This document shows, in pieces, positions 16,531 to 25,808 of a stretch of 64,000 nt of DNA. The DNA is from Alphaproteobacteria bacterium (GTDB taxonomy: Bacteria; Pseudomonadota; Alphaproteobacteria; Rs-D84), in assembly GCA_017535105.1 (NCBI GenBank), contig JAFXUI010000004.1, forward strand, positions 62,001-126,000. The letters are read 5' to 3'. How positions within the stretch are numbered: position 1 is the stretch's first letter; the number at the start of each line of letters is the position of its first letter. A program made the translations under genes and the position numbers. A model generated the notes under the pieces. It did no database searches and had not been told where the DNA came from. It saw only the letters and a program-made list of their open reading frames with translations.

Positions 16531-17677
16531 TAATTTAGATGTTCGTGGCAAGTATGTATTGTTGCGTGATGATTTTAATGTGCAAATTGTTGATGGAAAA
16601 ATCACAGATGCTTTCCGTATTGAACAGAGTATGCCGACAATAAACGCGCTTAAAAACGCGGGCGCGCGAATCGCAATTGTCGCACACCTTGGGCGGCCAA
16701 AGGGTACGCGGAATATGGAATACACATTAAAGCCAGTTGCGGAATATATGGGTGTTCCGCTGATTCCCGATTGCTTGGATAAATCGTTTTTGTCCGATAT
16801 GAAAGACGGTGATGTTGTGCTGTTGGAAAACGTGCGCTTTTATTCGGGCGAAGAAGAAAACGATTCGGAATTTGCGAAAAAATTGGCGGACGGTTTTGAT
16901 TTGTTTGTGAATGATGCGTTTGCGGTGTCGCATCGTGCGCACGCATCAACGGTTGGTGTTACAGAATTTTTGCCATCGTATGCTGGAAAATTATTGGCAT
17001 CTGAAATTGAACAATTAAGTGCGGTTATGGAAAATCCGGCACGTCCATTGGTTGCGATTGTTGCGGGTTCCAAAGTTTCAACAAAAATTGGTGTGTTGAA
17101 AGCGTTGGCGCGTTTGGCGGATAAACTGATTATTGGTGGTGCATTGGGAACAACGTTTGACTATGCCACTGGCGCACACGTTGGAAACTCTCTTTATGAA
17201 CCAGACCAAAAAGATACTGCGCTGGAAATTATGGAATATGCGCGTGCAAATAATTGCGAAGTGTTTATCCCACTGGACAAGGGGGTTGGTCCCGAATTTT
17301 CGCGTGATGCCACGCGTGTGGATAAAACATTTGATGAAATAACAGACGATGATGTTATTTTGGACGCGGGCGCATTGACAACCGCGCGTGATGTTGATGT
17401 GATTAAATCGGCGGCAACGGTGATTTGGAACGGAACAGTTGGTATGGCGGAATGGATGCCGACATGGTCGGTGGGGTCTTTTGCGCTGGCACGTGCGATT
17501 GCCGAAGAAACACGCAACGGAAAAATGAAAAGTATTGTCGGTGGTGGCGACACGGTTGCCGCGCTTGAAGCGTGCGGGGTCAAAGACGACATTTCGTATG
17601 TTTCCACCGGTGGTGGCGCGTTTCTGGAATTTATCGAAGGGCGCGATTTACCCGGAATTTCGGCCCTGGCGGAATAA
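16511..17677 (+). CDS. pgk: Phosphoglycerate kinase
   Basis: Glycolytic enzyme transferring phosphate between 1,3-bisphosphoglycerate and ADP. The N-terminal RDDFNV block, AHLGRPKG, LLENVRFYSGEEEND, then NDAFAVSHRAHAS and the nucleotide-binding GGGDTVAALE and STGGGAFLEF near the C-terminus are all family signatures. Length 388 aa is typical of bacterial enzymes. The usual RxDFNVP reads DFNVQ here. The start at 16511 lies inside rnhB, 20 bases before its stop, with AAGGA upstream as ribosome site, so translation is likely coupled. A separate promoter follows for clpP. Confidence 0.95.
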   Translation: MKLRTIDNLDVRGKYVLLRDDFNVQIVDGKITDAFRIEQSMPTINALKNAGARIAIVAHLGRPKGTRNMEYTLKPVAEYMGVPLIPDCLDKSFLSDMKDGDVVLLENVRFYSGEEENDSEFAKKLADGFDLFVNDAFAVSHRAHASTVGVTEFLPSYAGKLLASEIEQLSAVMENPARPLVAIVAGSKVSTKIGVLKALARLADKLIIGGALGTTFDYATGAHVGNSLYEPDQKDTALEIMEYARANNCEVFIPLDKGVGPEFSRDATRVDKTFDEITDDDVILDAGALTTARDVDVIKSAATVIWNGTVGMAEWMPTWSVGSFALARAIAEETRNGKMKSIVGGGDTVAALEACGVKDDISYVSTGGGAFLEFIEGRDLPGISALAE

Positions 17678-17755
17678 ATTTTAGCATTTTTTAATGGGAT
17701 ATCTTGTAAAATCGGGAAAATTCCCTATATTTTGTGTACAAAACGCTATGAAAAT

Positions 17756-17784
17756 TCGCGAATCGGGTTTTTATATGGTATAAT
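17756..17784 (+). promoter_or_regulatory. clpP-clpX promoter
   Basis: A perfect TATAAT (17779-17784) with only a weak -35 match (TTCGCG, 17756-17761, spacer 17), about 28 bases before the clpP ATG. A weak -35 box leaves room for an activator or an alternative sigma factor. Confidence 0.55.
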
Positions 17785-17812
17785 AGACAAATGTTAACAT
17801 AGAGGTTTTGGT

Positions 17813-18394
17813 ATGGCATTGATACCTATGGTTATCGAAGAATCACCACGCGGTGAGCGTTCGTTCGACATTTATTCAAGACTGCTGCGCGATCGTATTA
17901 TTATGGTCGGTGGCGAAATTGAACCAAATATGGCAAACAGTATTGTTGCCCAATTATTGTTTTTGGAATCTGAAAATCCAAACGCTGATATTTCAATGTA
18001 CATAAATTCACCAGGCGGTGATGTTTCGGCCGGGTGGGCGATTATGGACACTATGCAGTATATCAAGGCACCGGTTTCAACAATCGGTATGGGCTTGGTT
18101 GCGTCAATGGGTTCGGTTTTGTTGGCTGCGGGTGAAAAGGGTAAACGTTTCGTTTTGCCAAATACCCAGGTTATGATTCATCAACCAATGGCTGGTGCCC
18201 AGGGCCAGATTACCGATATGGAAATTCAATTAAATCAATTCCAAAAGAATAAAAAATCTTTGGTCAAACAAATGGCAGAATTTACCGGCCGTAAAGAAAA
18301 AGAAGTCTTTGACGCGATGGAACGCGATAATTGGATGACTCCGGCTGAGGCTAAAGAGTTCGGTTTGATTGATAATGTTTTGGTAAGAAAATAG
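17813..18394 (+). CDS. clpP: ATP-dependent Clp protease proteolytic subunit
   Basis: The barrel-shaped serine peptidase of the ClpXP protease. The catalytic triad is visible as Ser98 (GLVASMGS), His123 (MIHQPMAG) and Asp172 (ERDNWMT), matching the standard positions. [22 protein letters not shown] forms the substrate-side loop. Length 193 aa is normal. ClpX follows 22 bases downstream on the same strand, the usual arrangement, so the two subunits are made together. In Alphaproteobacteria ClpXP degrades cell-cycle regulators such as CtrA. Confidence 0.97.
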   Translation: MALIPMVIEESPRGERSFDIYSRLLRDRIIMVGGEIEPNMANSIVAQLLFLESENPNADISMYINSPGGDVSAGWAIMDTMQYIKAPVSTIGMGLVASMGSVLLAAGEKGKRFVLPNTQVMIHQPMAGAQGQITDMEIQLNQFQKNKKSLVKQMAEFTGRKEKEVFDAMERDNWMTPAEAKEFGLIDNVLVRK

Positions 18395-18416
18395 TTTTCT
18401 TCGTGGGGTGTAGGAA

Positions 18417-19685
18417 ATGAGTGACGATAAAACAAAAGATACAAACACAAACGCAGATAATCAACAGTTCTGCAGTTTCTGTGGCAAGGCCGTGTATGAA
18501 GTGAAAAAACTGGTCAGCGGTCGTGGCGTTTGTATTTGTGATGAATGTATCGCATTGTGTAACGATATTATGACCGATGAACGTGTTGATGAAATACACA
18601 AAGACGCGGCCAAGTTGCCGACACCACACCAAATCTATAATTTCTTGAACGACTATATTATTGGTCAAGATGACGCGAAACGTTCATTGTCGGTGGCGGT
18701 GTATAATCACTATAAACGTCACAGCGTTTCTGCATCGACCAAGGTTGAAATCCAAAAATCAAACGTGTTGCTGATTGGGTCCACAGGTACGGGTAAAACA
18801 TTGTTTGCGCAAACGTTGGCGCGTATTTTAGATGTGCCGTTTGCAATTGCCGATGCAACCACTTTGACCGAAGCGGGCTATGTTGGTGATGACGTTGAAA
18901 GTGTTTTGACACGTTTATTACAAAATGCGAATTTTGATGTTGAACGTGCGCAACGCGGAATTATTTATCTGGACGAAATCGATAAAATTGCACGTAAGTC
19001 GGAAAACCCTTCGTTGACGCGTGACGTTTCTGGCGAAGGTGTACAACAGGCTTTATTGAAATTGGTTGAAGGTACCGTTGCGAATGTTCCAGCCGGTGGG
19101 GCGGGGCGTAAGCATCCGGGTGAAGCGACCGTTCAATTAGATACAAGCAAGATTTTATTTATCTGTGGTGGTGCGTTTGATGGTCTGAACAAGATTATTG
19201 CGAATCGTACAAACGAACGCCGCGGTATTGGTTTCGGCGCAAATGTCGAATCAAAAGAAGCGCGCGAATCCAAGAATTATTTACACGATGTTCAACCAGC
19301 AGACCTGGTGAAGTTTGGAATTATTCCAGAATTAGTTGGTCGTTTGCCGGTGATAACAACATTGCAAGATTTAGATGAAGATGCGTTGGTAAAGATTTTA
19401 ACCGAACCGAAAAATGCTATCGTTAAACAGTTCGTTGCGATGATGGAAATGGACGGTGTGAAATTAAATATCAAAGAAGATGCGTTACGTGAAATTGCGA
19501 AAGTGGCGGTGGAACGTAAAACGGGTGCACGTGGTTTGCGTGGAATTTTGGAAAAGATTTTGTTGCAACCAATGTTTGATGCGCCAGATAAAGACGGATT
19601 AAAAGAAATCGTCATTGATAAAAATGTTGTCGCGGGCAAAAAGGCACCAATGGAAATATTTGCTGATGCTAAAAAAGCGGCATAA
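18417..19685 (+). CDS. clpX: ATP-dependent Clp protease ATP-binding subunit ClpX
   Basis: Unfoldase that feeds proteins to ClpP. The N-terminal zinc-binding domain has Cys19, Cys22, Cys41 and Cys44 (FCSFCGK and CDECIALC). AAA+ motifs follow: Walker A GSTGTGKT (~residue 120), pore loop GYVGDD, Walker [10 protein letters not shown] and the LVGRLPVI box. Length 422 aa is standard. A strong terminator follows at 19698. Confidence 0.97.
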   Translation: MSDDKTKDTNTNADNQQFCSFCGKAVYEVKKLVSGRGVCICDECIALCNDIMTDERVDEIHKDAAKLPTPHQIYNFLNDYIIGQDDAKRSLSVAVYNHYKRHSVSASTKVEIQKSNVLLIGSTGTGKTLFAQTLARILDVPFAIADATTLTEAGYVGDDVESVLTRLLQNANFDVERAQRGIIYLDEIDKIARKSENPSLTRDVSGEGVQQALLKLVEGTVANVPAGGAGRKHPGEATVQLDTSKILFICGGAFDGLNKIIANRTNERRGIGFGANVESKEARESKNYLHDVQPADLVKFGIIPELVGRLPVITTLQDLDEDALVKILTEPKNAIVKQFVAMMEMDGVKLNIKEDALREIAKVAVERKTGARGLRGILEKILLQPMFDAPDKDGLKEIVIDKNVVAGKKAPMEIFADAKKAA

Positions 19686-19697
19686 TAATATAAAACA

Positions 19698-19731
19698 AAA
19701 ACACCCGCCGTTTTGGCGGGTGTTTTTTATT
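19698..19731. terminator. Bidirectional terminator after clpX
   Basis: ACACCCGCC-GTTTT-GGCGGGTGT stem with A and T runs, shared by clpX and the convergent cysteine-rich gene. Confidence 0.88.
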
Positions 19732-19739
19732 GAATTTTT

Positions 19740-20471
19740 TTAGTTGTTGTTCAACACGATGTTATTTGCGGCACGCGCATTTTGTGCGGCGGTCACCAAT
19801 GTTTGAAAATAATTATTTGCCTGGGTGTCGGTGATGTATTCCGAATCGGAATTATCGTCCCAATCGGTCGCGCCATTTAAGACAATCAATGTAGCATTGT
19901 CACTATTACACTGGATAGCATATTCAGATGAGTTATAACGTTTGCCATAGCATTTGCCATTTAATACATCAACATATCCGCGTTCCGCTAAATCAGAACA
20001 ATGTTGAGTTGTCGTGGTAAATACACCGTTTTCAACAATGTTGTCTTCGTTCACATCTTCAATTGCGCCATTACACCAGACCTTTACATAACTGCCATTC
20101 ACAGAAACCATTGCACCGTTAGATTTTGTTTTGCGGGCACCAAAGCAATCACCATTCAATTTTGCCAAATCAAAATCTTGGGAATTTACAACGCTTGTGT
20201 TTGCAATGTCGTTGCGTTCAAGTGCAACGCGTTCATCAATGTTTGGATCTTTTACCGCGTCCGGACAAACATACTTTTTTCCCCAACAATATGATGTTGC
20301 GTCCCAACTGCCAGAATCAGATGTGTTATAAAAATAACCAATGCCCATATTGGAATAACATGTAGCGGGACTGGGGTAGCAAATATTGTCATATTTCCAC
20401 CATGGCGTTGCAGCATTTGCACCACCAAATAACAACAAAGAAACAACAGAAAATAAAAACGTTCTTGTCAT
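19740..20471 (-). CDS. Secreted cysteine-rich protein, 243 aa
   Basis: No family recognised. The start at 20471 (MTRTFLFSVVSLLLFGGANAA) gives a clear signal peptide of about 20 residues; an upstream in-frame extension has no such feature. The mature protein holds about ten cysteines and looks like a tandem of one small domain: LNGDCFGAR...VKVWCNG and LNGKCYGKRY...AIQCNSD repeat the pattern L-N-G-x-C-[FY]-G-x-R...C-N. Near the start is CYPSPATCYSN. It lies 80 bases downstream of the type-A cysteine-rich protein gene on the same strand, so they are probably co-transcribed and co-exported. Disulfides are expected in the periplasm or outside. Confidence 0.75.
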   Translation of the reverse strand: MTRTFLFSVVSLLLFGGANAATPWWKYDNICYPSPATCYSNMGIGYFYNTSDSGSWDATSYCWGKKYVCPDAVKDPNIDERVALERNDIANTSVVNSQDFDLAKLNGDCFGARKTKSNGAMVSVNGSYVKVWCNGAIEDVNEDNIVENGVFTTTTQHCSDLAERGYVDVLNGKCYGKRYNSSEYAIQCNSDNATLIVLNGATDWDDNSDSEYITDTQANNYFQTLVTAAQNARAANNIVLNNN

Positions 20472-20551
20472 ATTCTTTTTCTCGCTTCCTTTTATTTTAT
20501 CAGAAATCCGCCCCCCAGGCAAGTTATGATTGTTCAATATTACAGATATGC

Positions 20552-23176
20552 CTAGTTGCCGCTTTGTTCAGAAGATGTGATTGTCGTTGTGTTGCCGTAA
20601 TAGTTTGCTGCCGCGGTTGGATCTGCACAATACCCCCATTTTTTGTTTGCACCAGTTTCGTTATAGAAACGTGGCCATATTGTAAGATTACTTGCAGATG
20701 TGTTTTGGTTTTGTTGTGTTGTTTCCTGGTACGGTGTTGCAACCCAATAGCCGCCCAAACGTTCGCACTCTGTTTTAAGAGATGCCGACATTTCAGAACG
20801 AACAGAATCCATTGTTGTATTGACGGCCTGTAATACTTCGTCTGATATGGGTGTTGACGTGCCGTCGATGACAGAATCTGTTTCAGATGGACGCATACAT
20901 GTTTGCATTGCATAACGTGTGACAGACTGGTACAAACTGCCTACGTAATCGGAGCAGGTATCGTCCATTGTTTTGGATATTGGGCAATACCCATTACCAG
21001 GACATGTTGCCCCAGCTGGACATGGCAAACAAGCGTTGCCGACACTGGGGCCAGCCCCGCAAGCATTGCCTTGCATTTGCGCCAGTTCGCCTGTTGCGTA
21101 AAAATCTGTGCAGCCTTCCCGTCCTGGTAAATCACAGTCAGACAGGTAAGAATTTTGATAGCATTCGATATACTTTACAGCATAGCCAGTCGTTTGCAAT
21201 GGACGTGCGTTTTCGTTTTCATAAACGTTACATACATAACCAGATCGTACATCTTTGGAGTATTTTGCATCAGCTGCGTGGATGGCACTGCCATACGATA
21301 ATTGTTGACGTCTGTTGACGGGCTGGTTCTGACACTGCCAGATTGTTGCGTATTGGCGTTCGCCCGGTGCATACACACGACATGCGTATGGATATAAATG
21401 CAGGGTATCGTTGGATGGTACAGCGCACATGGTGTGTACATAGTCTTTCAGTGTGTTAAGGCAGTCTTGGGAAATCTTTTGACTGGTTATATCGTGCAAC
21501 ATTGTATCAATCAGTTGTTGCATACCAGCAGTACCACCGCCGTACAAGTTGCTGCATGTGGAAAGTTTTTCACGACACAATTGTTCTGATAATTCTAATT
21601 GCGAACCCAACAAAAGTTGTTCTTTGGTGTTGGTAAAATCACGCAAAGATGCGGTTTGGGAATCATAACATTTGTTCACAACATCTAAACATTCGTCTTT
21701 GACTTGGCGAATACGAGTATGTTGCCCCTGGTATATTTCGGTGATTGACTGGCGCATAAATTCGTCCCAGACTTCGTCCGCCAAATCTTGACAGGTCGAA
21801 AGACTACCTTCGGCAAAGACACGCATACGATTTAGTTCCGCAACCAGCATACGATTTGTTTGATTGGTCAATACGTCACCAGACAAAGATACCATCTTTT
21901 CCAATTGATAAAAGTTAGATGAATATATCGGTTCACCAGTAACCTTGTTCAAGTACAAGCCCGATATGTCAAGACAATGTACATAGTCGCTACCGCATGC
22001 CGTATCGGCGGTAACATCCGCGCGTACCTTGGCTACACAGTCGTTAATGGATGTTGAATTATGTGCATTGTAATTTTCAAGACGAGCTGTTTGCATTTGG
22101 CGTTCTGTTTCACGTATGGTGCCTTGGGTATTGTTTTTCTGTTTATCAAGTGTGTTTGCCAATAATGAGCAATCATTTTCGATATACATAGCATAGGCAG
22201 AGATTACCATGTTAAACGTTGAGGCGTTTCCGCACTGGTCAGATACCAAATCTGCACATTGAGAATGAACCGCGTTGTACAATGCTTCGCCAGTCAGGTT
22301 CGCAAGATTTACACCCGATGCCAAATCAGTGGTTGCCCAAATTGCATTTATGTCGCCCGCGATATCCAATGTTCCAGATGTGGACAGCGAACGTGCTTTT
22401 GTGCTTGCCAACACTGTACTGATTCCTTCAAGTTGTTGCGCAGAATTAGATGTGTCTTTGCTAGTTGTGGCAGCATATTCCCCACGGGACGCTGTTACCA
22501 TGGCGTTTACTTCGGCGGCGGTTTTTGGTATGGCTTCGATATTCAGATCTTGGAAATCCTGAATTTGATCAGCGGCATCGCTTAGCGCAAGTTGTTTCTT
22601 TTTGATTTCGGTTAAGCGCGATGAGCAAATACAACGGCGATAAGTATCGTTTGCGGTGGCACAAAACTGATCCATACACGTAAAGTATGCGTCGTGGCAA
22701 GAATTATATCCCGCACTGTATGATTGAGTCATTGCGCCAGCGCGCGCCATATTTGTTTTTGCGCCTGTTGTTGCGGCGCGTGATACGTTGGTTTTTGAGG
22801 TGGACTTGGTTGCGCTGCGCGTTCCAGATGTACCCGATTTTTTTACCGTTGTTTGTGTAGTTGTGCCAGGACGTGTAGTGGTTATGCGTTGTGTTGTTGT
22901 GCGCGATATTGTTTGTGGGGCAGGTTTTCGCGATACAGTTGCGCGTTGCACACTGTCGTTTGAACGTGTTGTTACATTACGTGTTGTTGTGGTACCCGAA
23001 TTACGTGTGGTGTTTGTTACTGCGTTACCACGTGATGCAGTACTGCGGGTTTGGGATTGTGCCACAACGACAGTGTTATTGCCTCGTGCGTTGGTTTTTG
23101 TTGTAGCACGAGCAGCAGCATCGGCGCCGCCGATGCACAAGAACCATACCGCTAAAAAGGGCAGTATTCTTCTCAT
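20552..23176 (-). CDS. Secreted cysteine-rich family protein, type A, copy 1 (874 aa)
   Basis: One of four paralogs in the window; no named family recognised. Signal peptide: residues 1-20 (ending ADA). Residues ~22-150 are a Thr/Arg/Ser/Asn-rich low-complexity linker. Then comes the family fingerprint with Cys160, 167, 172, 182 and 184 (CMDQFC ... CICSSR), spacing C-x6-C-x4-C-x9-C-x-C. Further conserved blocks are GEALYNAV...C, IENDC.....LDKQ, CGSDYVHCLDISG and CQDLADEVWDEFM, all with counterparts in the copy at 53323. The C-terminal third is cysteine-dense (NACLPCPAGATC block). No enzymatic motif is visible; long helical stretches between cysteines suggest a rigid extracellular or periplasmic scaffold. 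A 14-base motif at 23193-23206 upstream is shared with the other type-A gene. Confidence 0.8.
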   Translation of the reverse strand: MRRILPFLAVWFLCIGGADAAARATTKTNARGNNTVVVAQSQTRSTASRGNAVTNTTRNSGTTTTRNVTTRSNDSVQRATVSRKPAPQTISRTTTQRITTTRPGTTTQTTVKKSGTSGTRSATKSTSKTNVSRAATTGAKTNMARAGAMTQSYSAGYNSCHDAYFTCMDQFCATANDTYRRCICSSRLTEIKKKQLALSDAADQIQDFQDLNIEAIPKTAAEVNAMVTASRGEYAATTSKDTSNSAQQLEGISTVLASTKARSLSTSGTLDIAGDINAIWATTDLASGVNLANLTGEALYNAVHSQCADLVSDQCGNASTFNMVISAYAMYIENDCSLLANTLDKQKNNTQGTIRETERQMQTARLENYNAHNSTSINDCVAKVRADVTADTACGSDYVHCLDISGLYLNKVTGEPIYSSNFYQLEKMVSLSGDVLTNQTNRMLVAELNRMRVFAEGSLSTCQDLADEVWDEFMRQSITEIYQGQHTRIRQVKDECLDVVNKCYDSQTASLRDFTNTKEQLLLGSQLELSEQLCREKLSTCSNLYGGGTAGMQQLIDTMLHDITSQKISQDCLNTLKDYVHTMCAVPSNDTLHLYPYACRVYAPGERQYATIWQCQNQPVNRRQQLSYGSAIHAADAKYSKDVRSGYVCNVYENENARPLQTTGYAVKYIECYQNSYLSDCDLPGREGCTDFYATGELAQMQGNACGAGPSVGNACLPCPAGATCPGNGYCPISKTMDDTCSDYVGSLYQSVTRYAMQTCMRPSETDSVIDGTSTPISDEVLQAVNTTMDSVRSEMSASLKTECERLGGYWVATPYQETTQQNQNTSASNLTIWPRFYNETGANKKWGYCADPTAAANYYGNTTTITSSEQSGN

Positions 23177-23192
23177 CCTTACTTTCTGATAA

Positions 23193-23206
23193 AAATGTTA
23201 GCAAAA
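23193..23206 (-). promoter_or_regulatory. Conserved 14-base upstream motif of type-A genes
   Basis: Read on the minus strand, TTTTGCTAACATTT lies 17 bases before the start codon. The same 14 bases occur at 56076-56089, 12 bases before the start of the other type-A gene. It may be a shared leader or regulator site, or simple inheritance from gene duplication. Confidence 0.45.
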
Positions 23207-23248
23207 AAGATTATTTTGGGGCAAGTGCTATTTACGTAAAAAAATAAA

Positions 23249-23276
23249 AAAATCCGCATTTTTTGCGGACTATTTT
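23249..23276 (-). terminator. Terminator of infA
   Basis: GTCCGCAAAAAATGCGGAT hairpin (minus strand) followed by seven T. Confidence 0.75.
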
Positions 23277-23525
23277 TTATGCATGATTTTGGTCGGTTGG
23301 CGCGTGACTTCGTTCAACGAAAGTTATGCGTCCTTTGTCCAAATCATATGGTGTCATTTCGACATTAACGTGTTCACCAACATTGACCCAAATGCGGTTT
23401 TTACGCATCTTGCCACATACTGTTGCCAGAATTTCGTGTCCGTTTTCGAGTTTTACGCGAAACATAGTGTTCGGTAACTTGTCTTCGACAACACCACTGA
23501 ATGTAATTACATCATCTTTTGCCAT
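23277..23525 (-). CDS. infA: Translation initiation factor IF-1
   Basis: An S1/OB-fold protein that binds the ribosomal A site during initiation. The 82-residue sequence has the invariant features [57 protein letters not shown] and the end of the OB fold (ITFVER). It carries a ten-residue polar tail ([10 protein letters not shown]) longer than the E. coli protein. It is a single gene flanked by cysteine-rich family genes, with its own terminator, which is not the usual neighbourhood for infA. Confidence 0.96.
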   Translation of the reverse strand: MAKDDVITFSGVVEDKLPNTMFRVKLENGHEILATVCGKMRKNRIWVNVGEHVNVEMTPYDLDKGRITFVERSHAPTDQNHA

Positions 23526-23668
23526 ATTTTGCCTTTATGTATTTTCAGATTTTTTATGGCAGATATGATATTGCGATGAACAAAAAATTGCAAGATTTTT
23601 TTAATGCCGCTTGCACGTGGGGGTAATATATGATAAAATTAAACATAATAATGTAGGGGTGTGCCAAT

Positions 23669-25780
23669 ATGAAAATCAGGATTTTTGCCTTGTTGTTTTG
23701 CATCGTGCCGGCGGTTGCGGGTGCGATTTCTGTGCAAACTAAAAATACGCAAGCGGGGGTAAGTCGTGTGTCGATGGCGGTGGCGCCAAGTGCCGGCATT
23801 AAAAGTGTGAAAATTGCCGAAGATGCTGTTGCGCCGGAAACGTTTACGTTAACAATGGGTGGAAATGAACACGTTGTAACCCCAACAACAAATAAACCAA
23901 AAAAATCTGGTGATTGTCGCAAAAGTTATAGAGCGTGTATGGACGAGTTTTGTTTGTTGGACGAAAGTGAGGGCGAACGTTGCGCGTGTTCATCAAACAT
24001 CAACAAATCAAAAAGTTTGATAAAAGAAATTCAAGATATCCAAGCAGAAGCGGATAAGTTGTATACCGAAGGTGTCGAACGTGAACAGCTGGGGGCCAAG
24101 GCCAGATTGGTGTTCGGTGAATCTGAATCTGCGAAAAAAGCATCACGTGCATCGGGTTTAAGTTTTACACAATGGTTAAACGGTGATGACGAAGATGGTT
24201 TGTCTGCGGACGACGATATTGGTGATGGATTGTACGCGATGGCGGCGGAATATTGTGCCGATGAACTGGACGCGTGTGGTGACAAGGCAGATATGGAAGA
24301 AATGTTATATGGTCGTCAAATTGTCGCAGATTGCAAGGCGTTTGATTCATACTTGGTTGATCAAAAGGCAAACGCGTTGGCAAATAAACGTACGGCTGAA
24401 TCTGCGGTGCGCAAAGCGCGTTTGGAAATGTTGGACACAACAAACAAATACAATCGTGGCGAATGTTTGTTGGCATATCGTGCGTGTATTTCGGACAAGG
24501 GTGGTTGTGGTTCTAACTTTGAGAATTGTTTAGATGCGGATTTGTTATCACGTCGTGCAAATGCGTGTGAAAACGTGTTGGATCAATGTATGGCGGTGCG
24601 TAATGATGTTCTGTCTGATTGGGAGATGGAGGCAGAAAGCATCTTGGTTGATGCGACAAAATATGCCGATAAATATGCGCGTCAGACTTGTTTGGCACGA
24701 ATCCAAGACTGTTTGGAAATTGGCTGTTCGACCGAAACGAATTCGGCGTGTTTAACGAACGTCAATGTTGCGGCGGGTGTGTGTCCGGTGATTGATGAAT
24801 GTAACGAAATGATTCCGGGTATCAAGTCGGTTGTGAACGACAAATTGGGTTATTTGCGGACTCAGTTTTGCCAGAACGATGTTGATAAATGTTTGCGTAA
24901 TAAATGCGGTGAAAACTTTACTGCGCCAGAATGTGTTGGCAAAAAGACATCTGAAATTACGGCATTGTGTCCACAAACAATGTTCCCATCGTGTAAGAAC
25001 GAAAATCAATTTGACATAATTGTCCAAGCGGCTTTGTTGCAGATGGACTATCAAATGATGCAGGGTTGCTTGAATCATTTTGGCGAAGAATTGGGCAAGG
25101 TTTGTGGTACGGATATGGCGTGCTTGCCATCTGATTCAACGGTTGAATCATTAAAGAAGTTACCAAATTCAGAGGCGAAAATGATAGCGTTGCGTCAAAC
25201 GGTGCGTGATAATGCGTCCGCGGCGGTTGATGAATTCTTTAAGCAGTTTGAAAAAGATATTACGGTTGCGGCATGTCGCGACAGTCAAAAACCGGCGGGT
25301 CGCAGAAGTTTGGGCGACAGTGTGTTTAACAGTGCAAAGTTAATCGCTCATATCAGTGCGGAAAATCGTGCGTTGCGTGCGTTGGAATCAAAAATTGCAG
25401 AATTGTCGCGTGAACAAGATATCGAAACCGCGCGCCAAGCATGCTTGACAACGTACAAGGTTGAAAAGAAAGAAACAGGAAAGAAGAATTACAGTTATAT
25501 CCGCAGTGTTTCGTTCGAACCAGACCTGCGTAATTGCCACGTGTGCCGTATGCAACAAGTTTGCGAAACGGGTGGCGAAACCAAAGCAACATCGGCGTTG
25601 AAATCGGCGGCGGGTGGTTTGTCGGCGGGTGCTGCGGCGGGTACGATGGTGAATCCGGGTTGGGGTACAGTCATCGGTGGCGTTGTTGGTGCGGTTGGTG
25701 CCGGCGTTATGGGTGCGGTATCTGGCGGCGAAGAAGAATTCTGTCAAGAAATTGAATCTTGCGAAGATGTAAATATGTAA
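23669..25780 (+). CDS. Secreted cysteine-rich family protein, type B, copy 1 (703 aa)
   Basis: Signal peptide at residues 1-19 (ending AGA). After a short linker comes the family fingerprint at Cys83, 90, 95, 105 and 107 (CMDEFC ... CACSSN) with the same spacing as the other three copies. Downstream blocks GDGLYAMAAEYC, IVADCKAF...DQK, CGSNFENCLD and CENVLDQCMAVRNDVLSDW match the sister at 25809. The C-terminal part holds RNCHVC, then a Gly/Ala-rich hydrophobic stretch (residues ~647-687, AGAAAGTM...GGVVGAVGAG), probably a membrane-inserting glycine zipper, then the tail CQEIESCEDVNM. The glycine zipper is absent from the sister. The gene is 28 bases upstream of the sister; type B differs from type A in lacking the long Thr/Arg linker. 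Confidence 0.8.
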   Translation: MKIRIFALLFCIVPAVAGAISVQTKNTQAGVSRVSMAVAPSAGIKSVKIAEDAVAPETFTLTMGGNEHVVTPTTNKPKKSGDCRKSYRACMDEFCLLDESEGERCACSSNINKSKSLIKEIQDIQAEADKLYTEGVEREQLGAKARLVFGESESAKKASRASGLSFTQWLNGDDEDGLSADDDIGDGLYAMAAEYCADELDACGDKADMEEMLYGRQIVADCKAFDSYLVDQKANALANKRTAESAVRKARLEMLDTTNKYNRGECLLAYRACISDKGGCGSNFENCLDADLLSRRANACENVLDQCMAVRNDVLSDWEMEAESILVDATKYADKYARQTCLARIQDCLEIGCSTETNSACLTNVNVAAGVCPVIDECNEMIPGIKSVVNDKLGYLRTQFCQNDVDKCLRNKCGENFTAPECVGKKTSEITALCPQTMFPSCKNENQFDIIVQAALLQMDYQMMQGCLNHFGEELGKVCGTDMACLPSDSTVESLKKLPNSEAKMIALRQTVRDNASAAVDEFFKQFEKDITVAACRDSQKPAGRRSLGDSVFNSAKLIAHISAENRALRALESKIAELSREQDIETARQACLTTYKVEKKETGKKNYSYIRSVSFEPDLRNCHVCRMQQVCETGGETKATSALKSAAGGLSAGAAAGTMVNPGWGTVIGGVVGAVGAGVMGAVSGGEEEFCQEIESCEDVNM

Positions 25781-25808
25781 GTTTTTCAGAGTACAGGGGA
25801 GAGAAAAA

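Noticed and set aside
22788-23189. 133-aa plus-strand Val/Arg-rich frame
   Set aside because: It is the antisense of the Thr/Arg-rich linker of the type-A protein.
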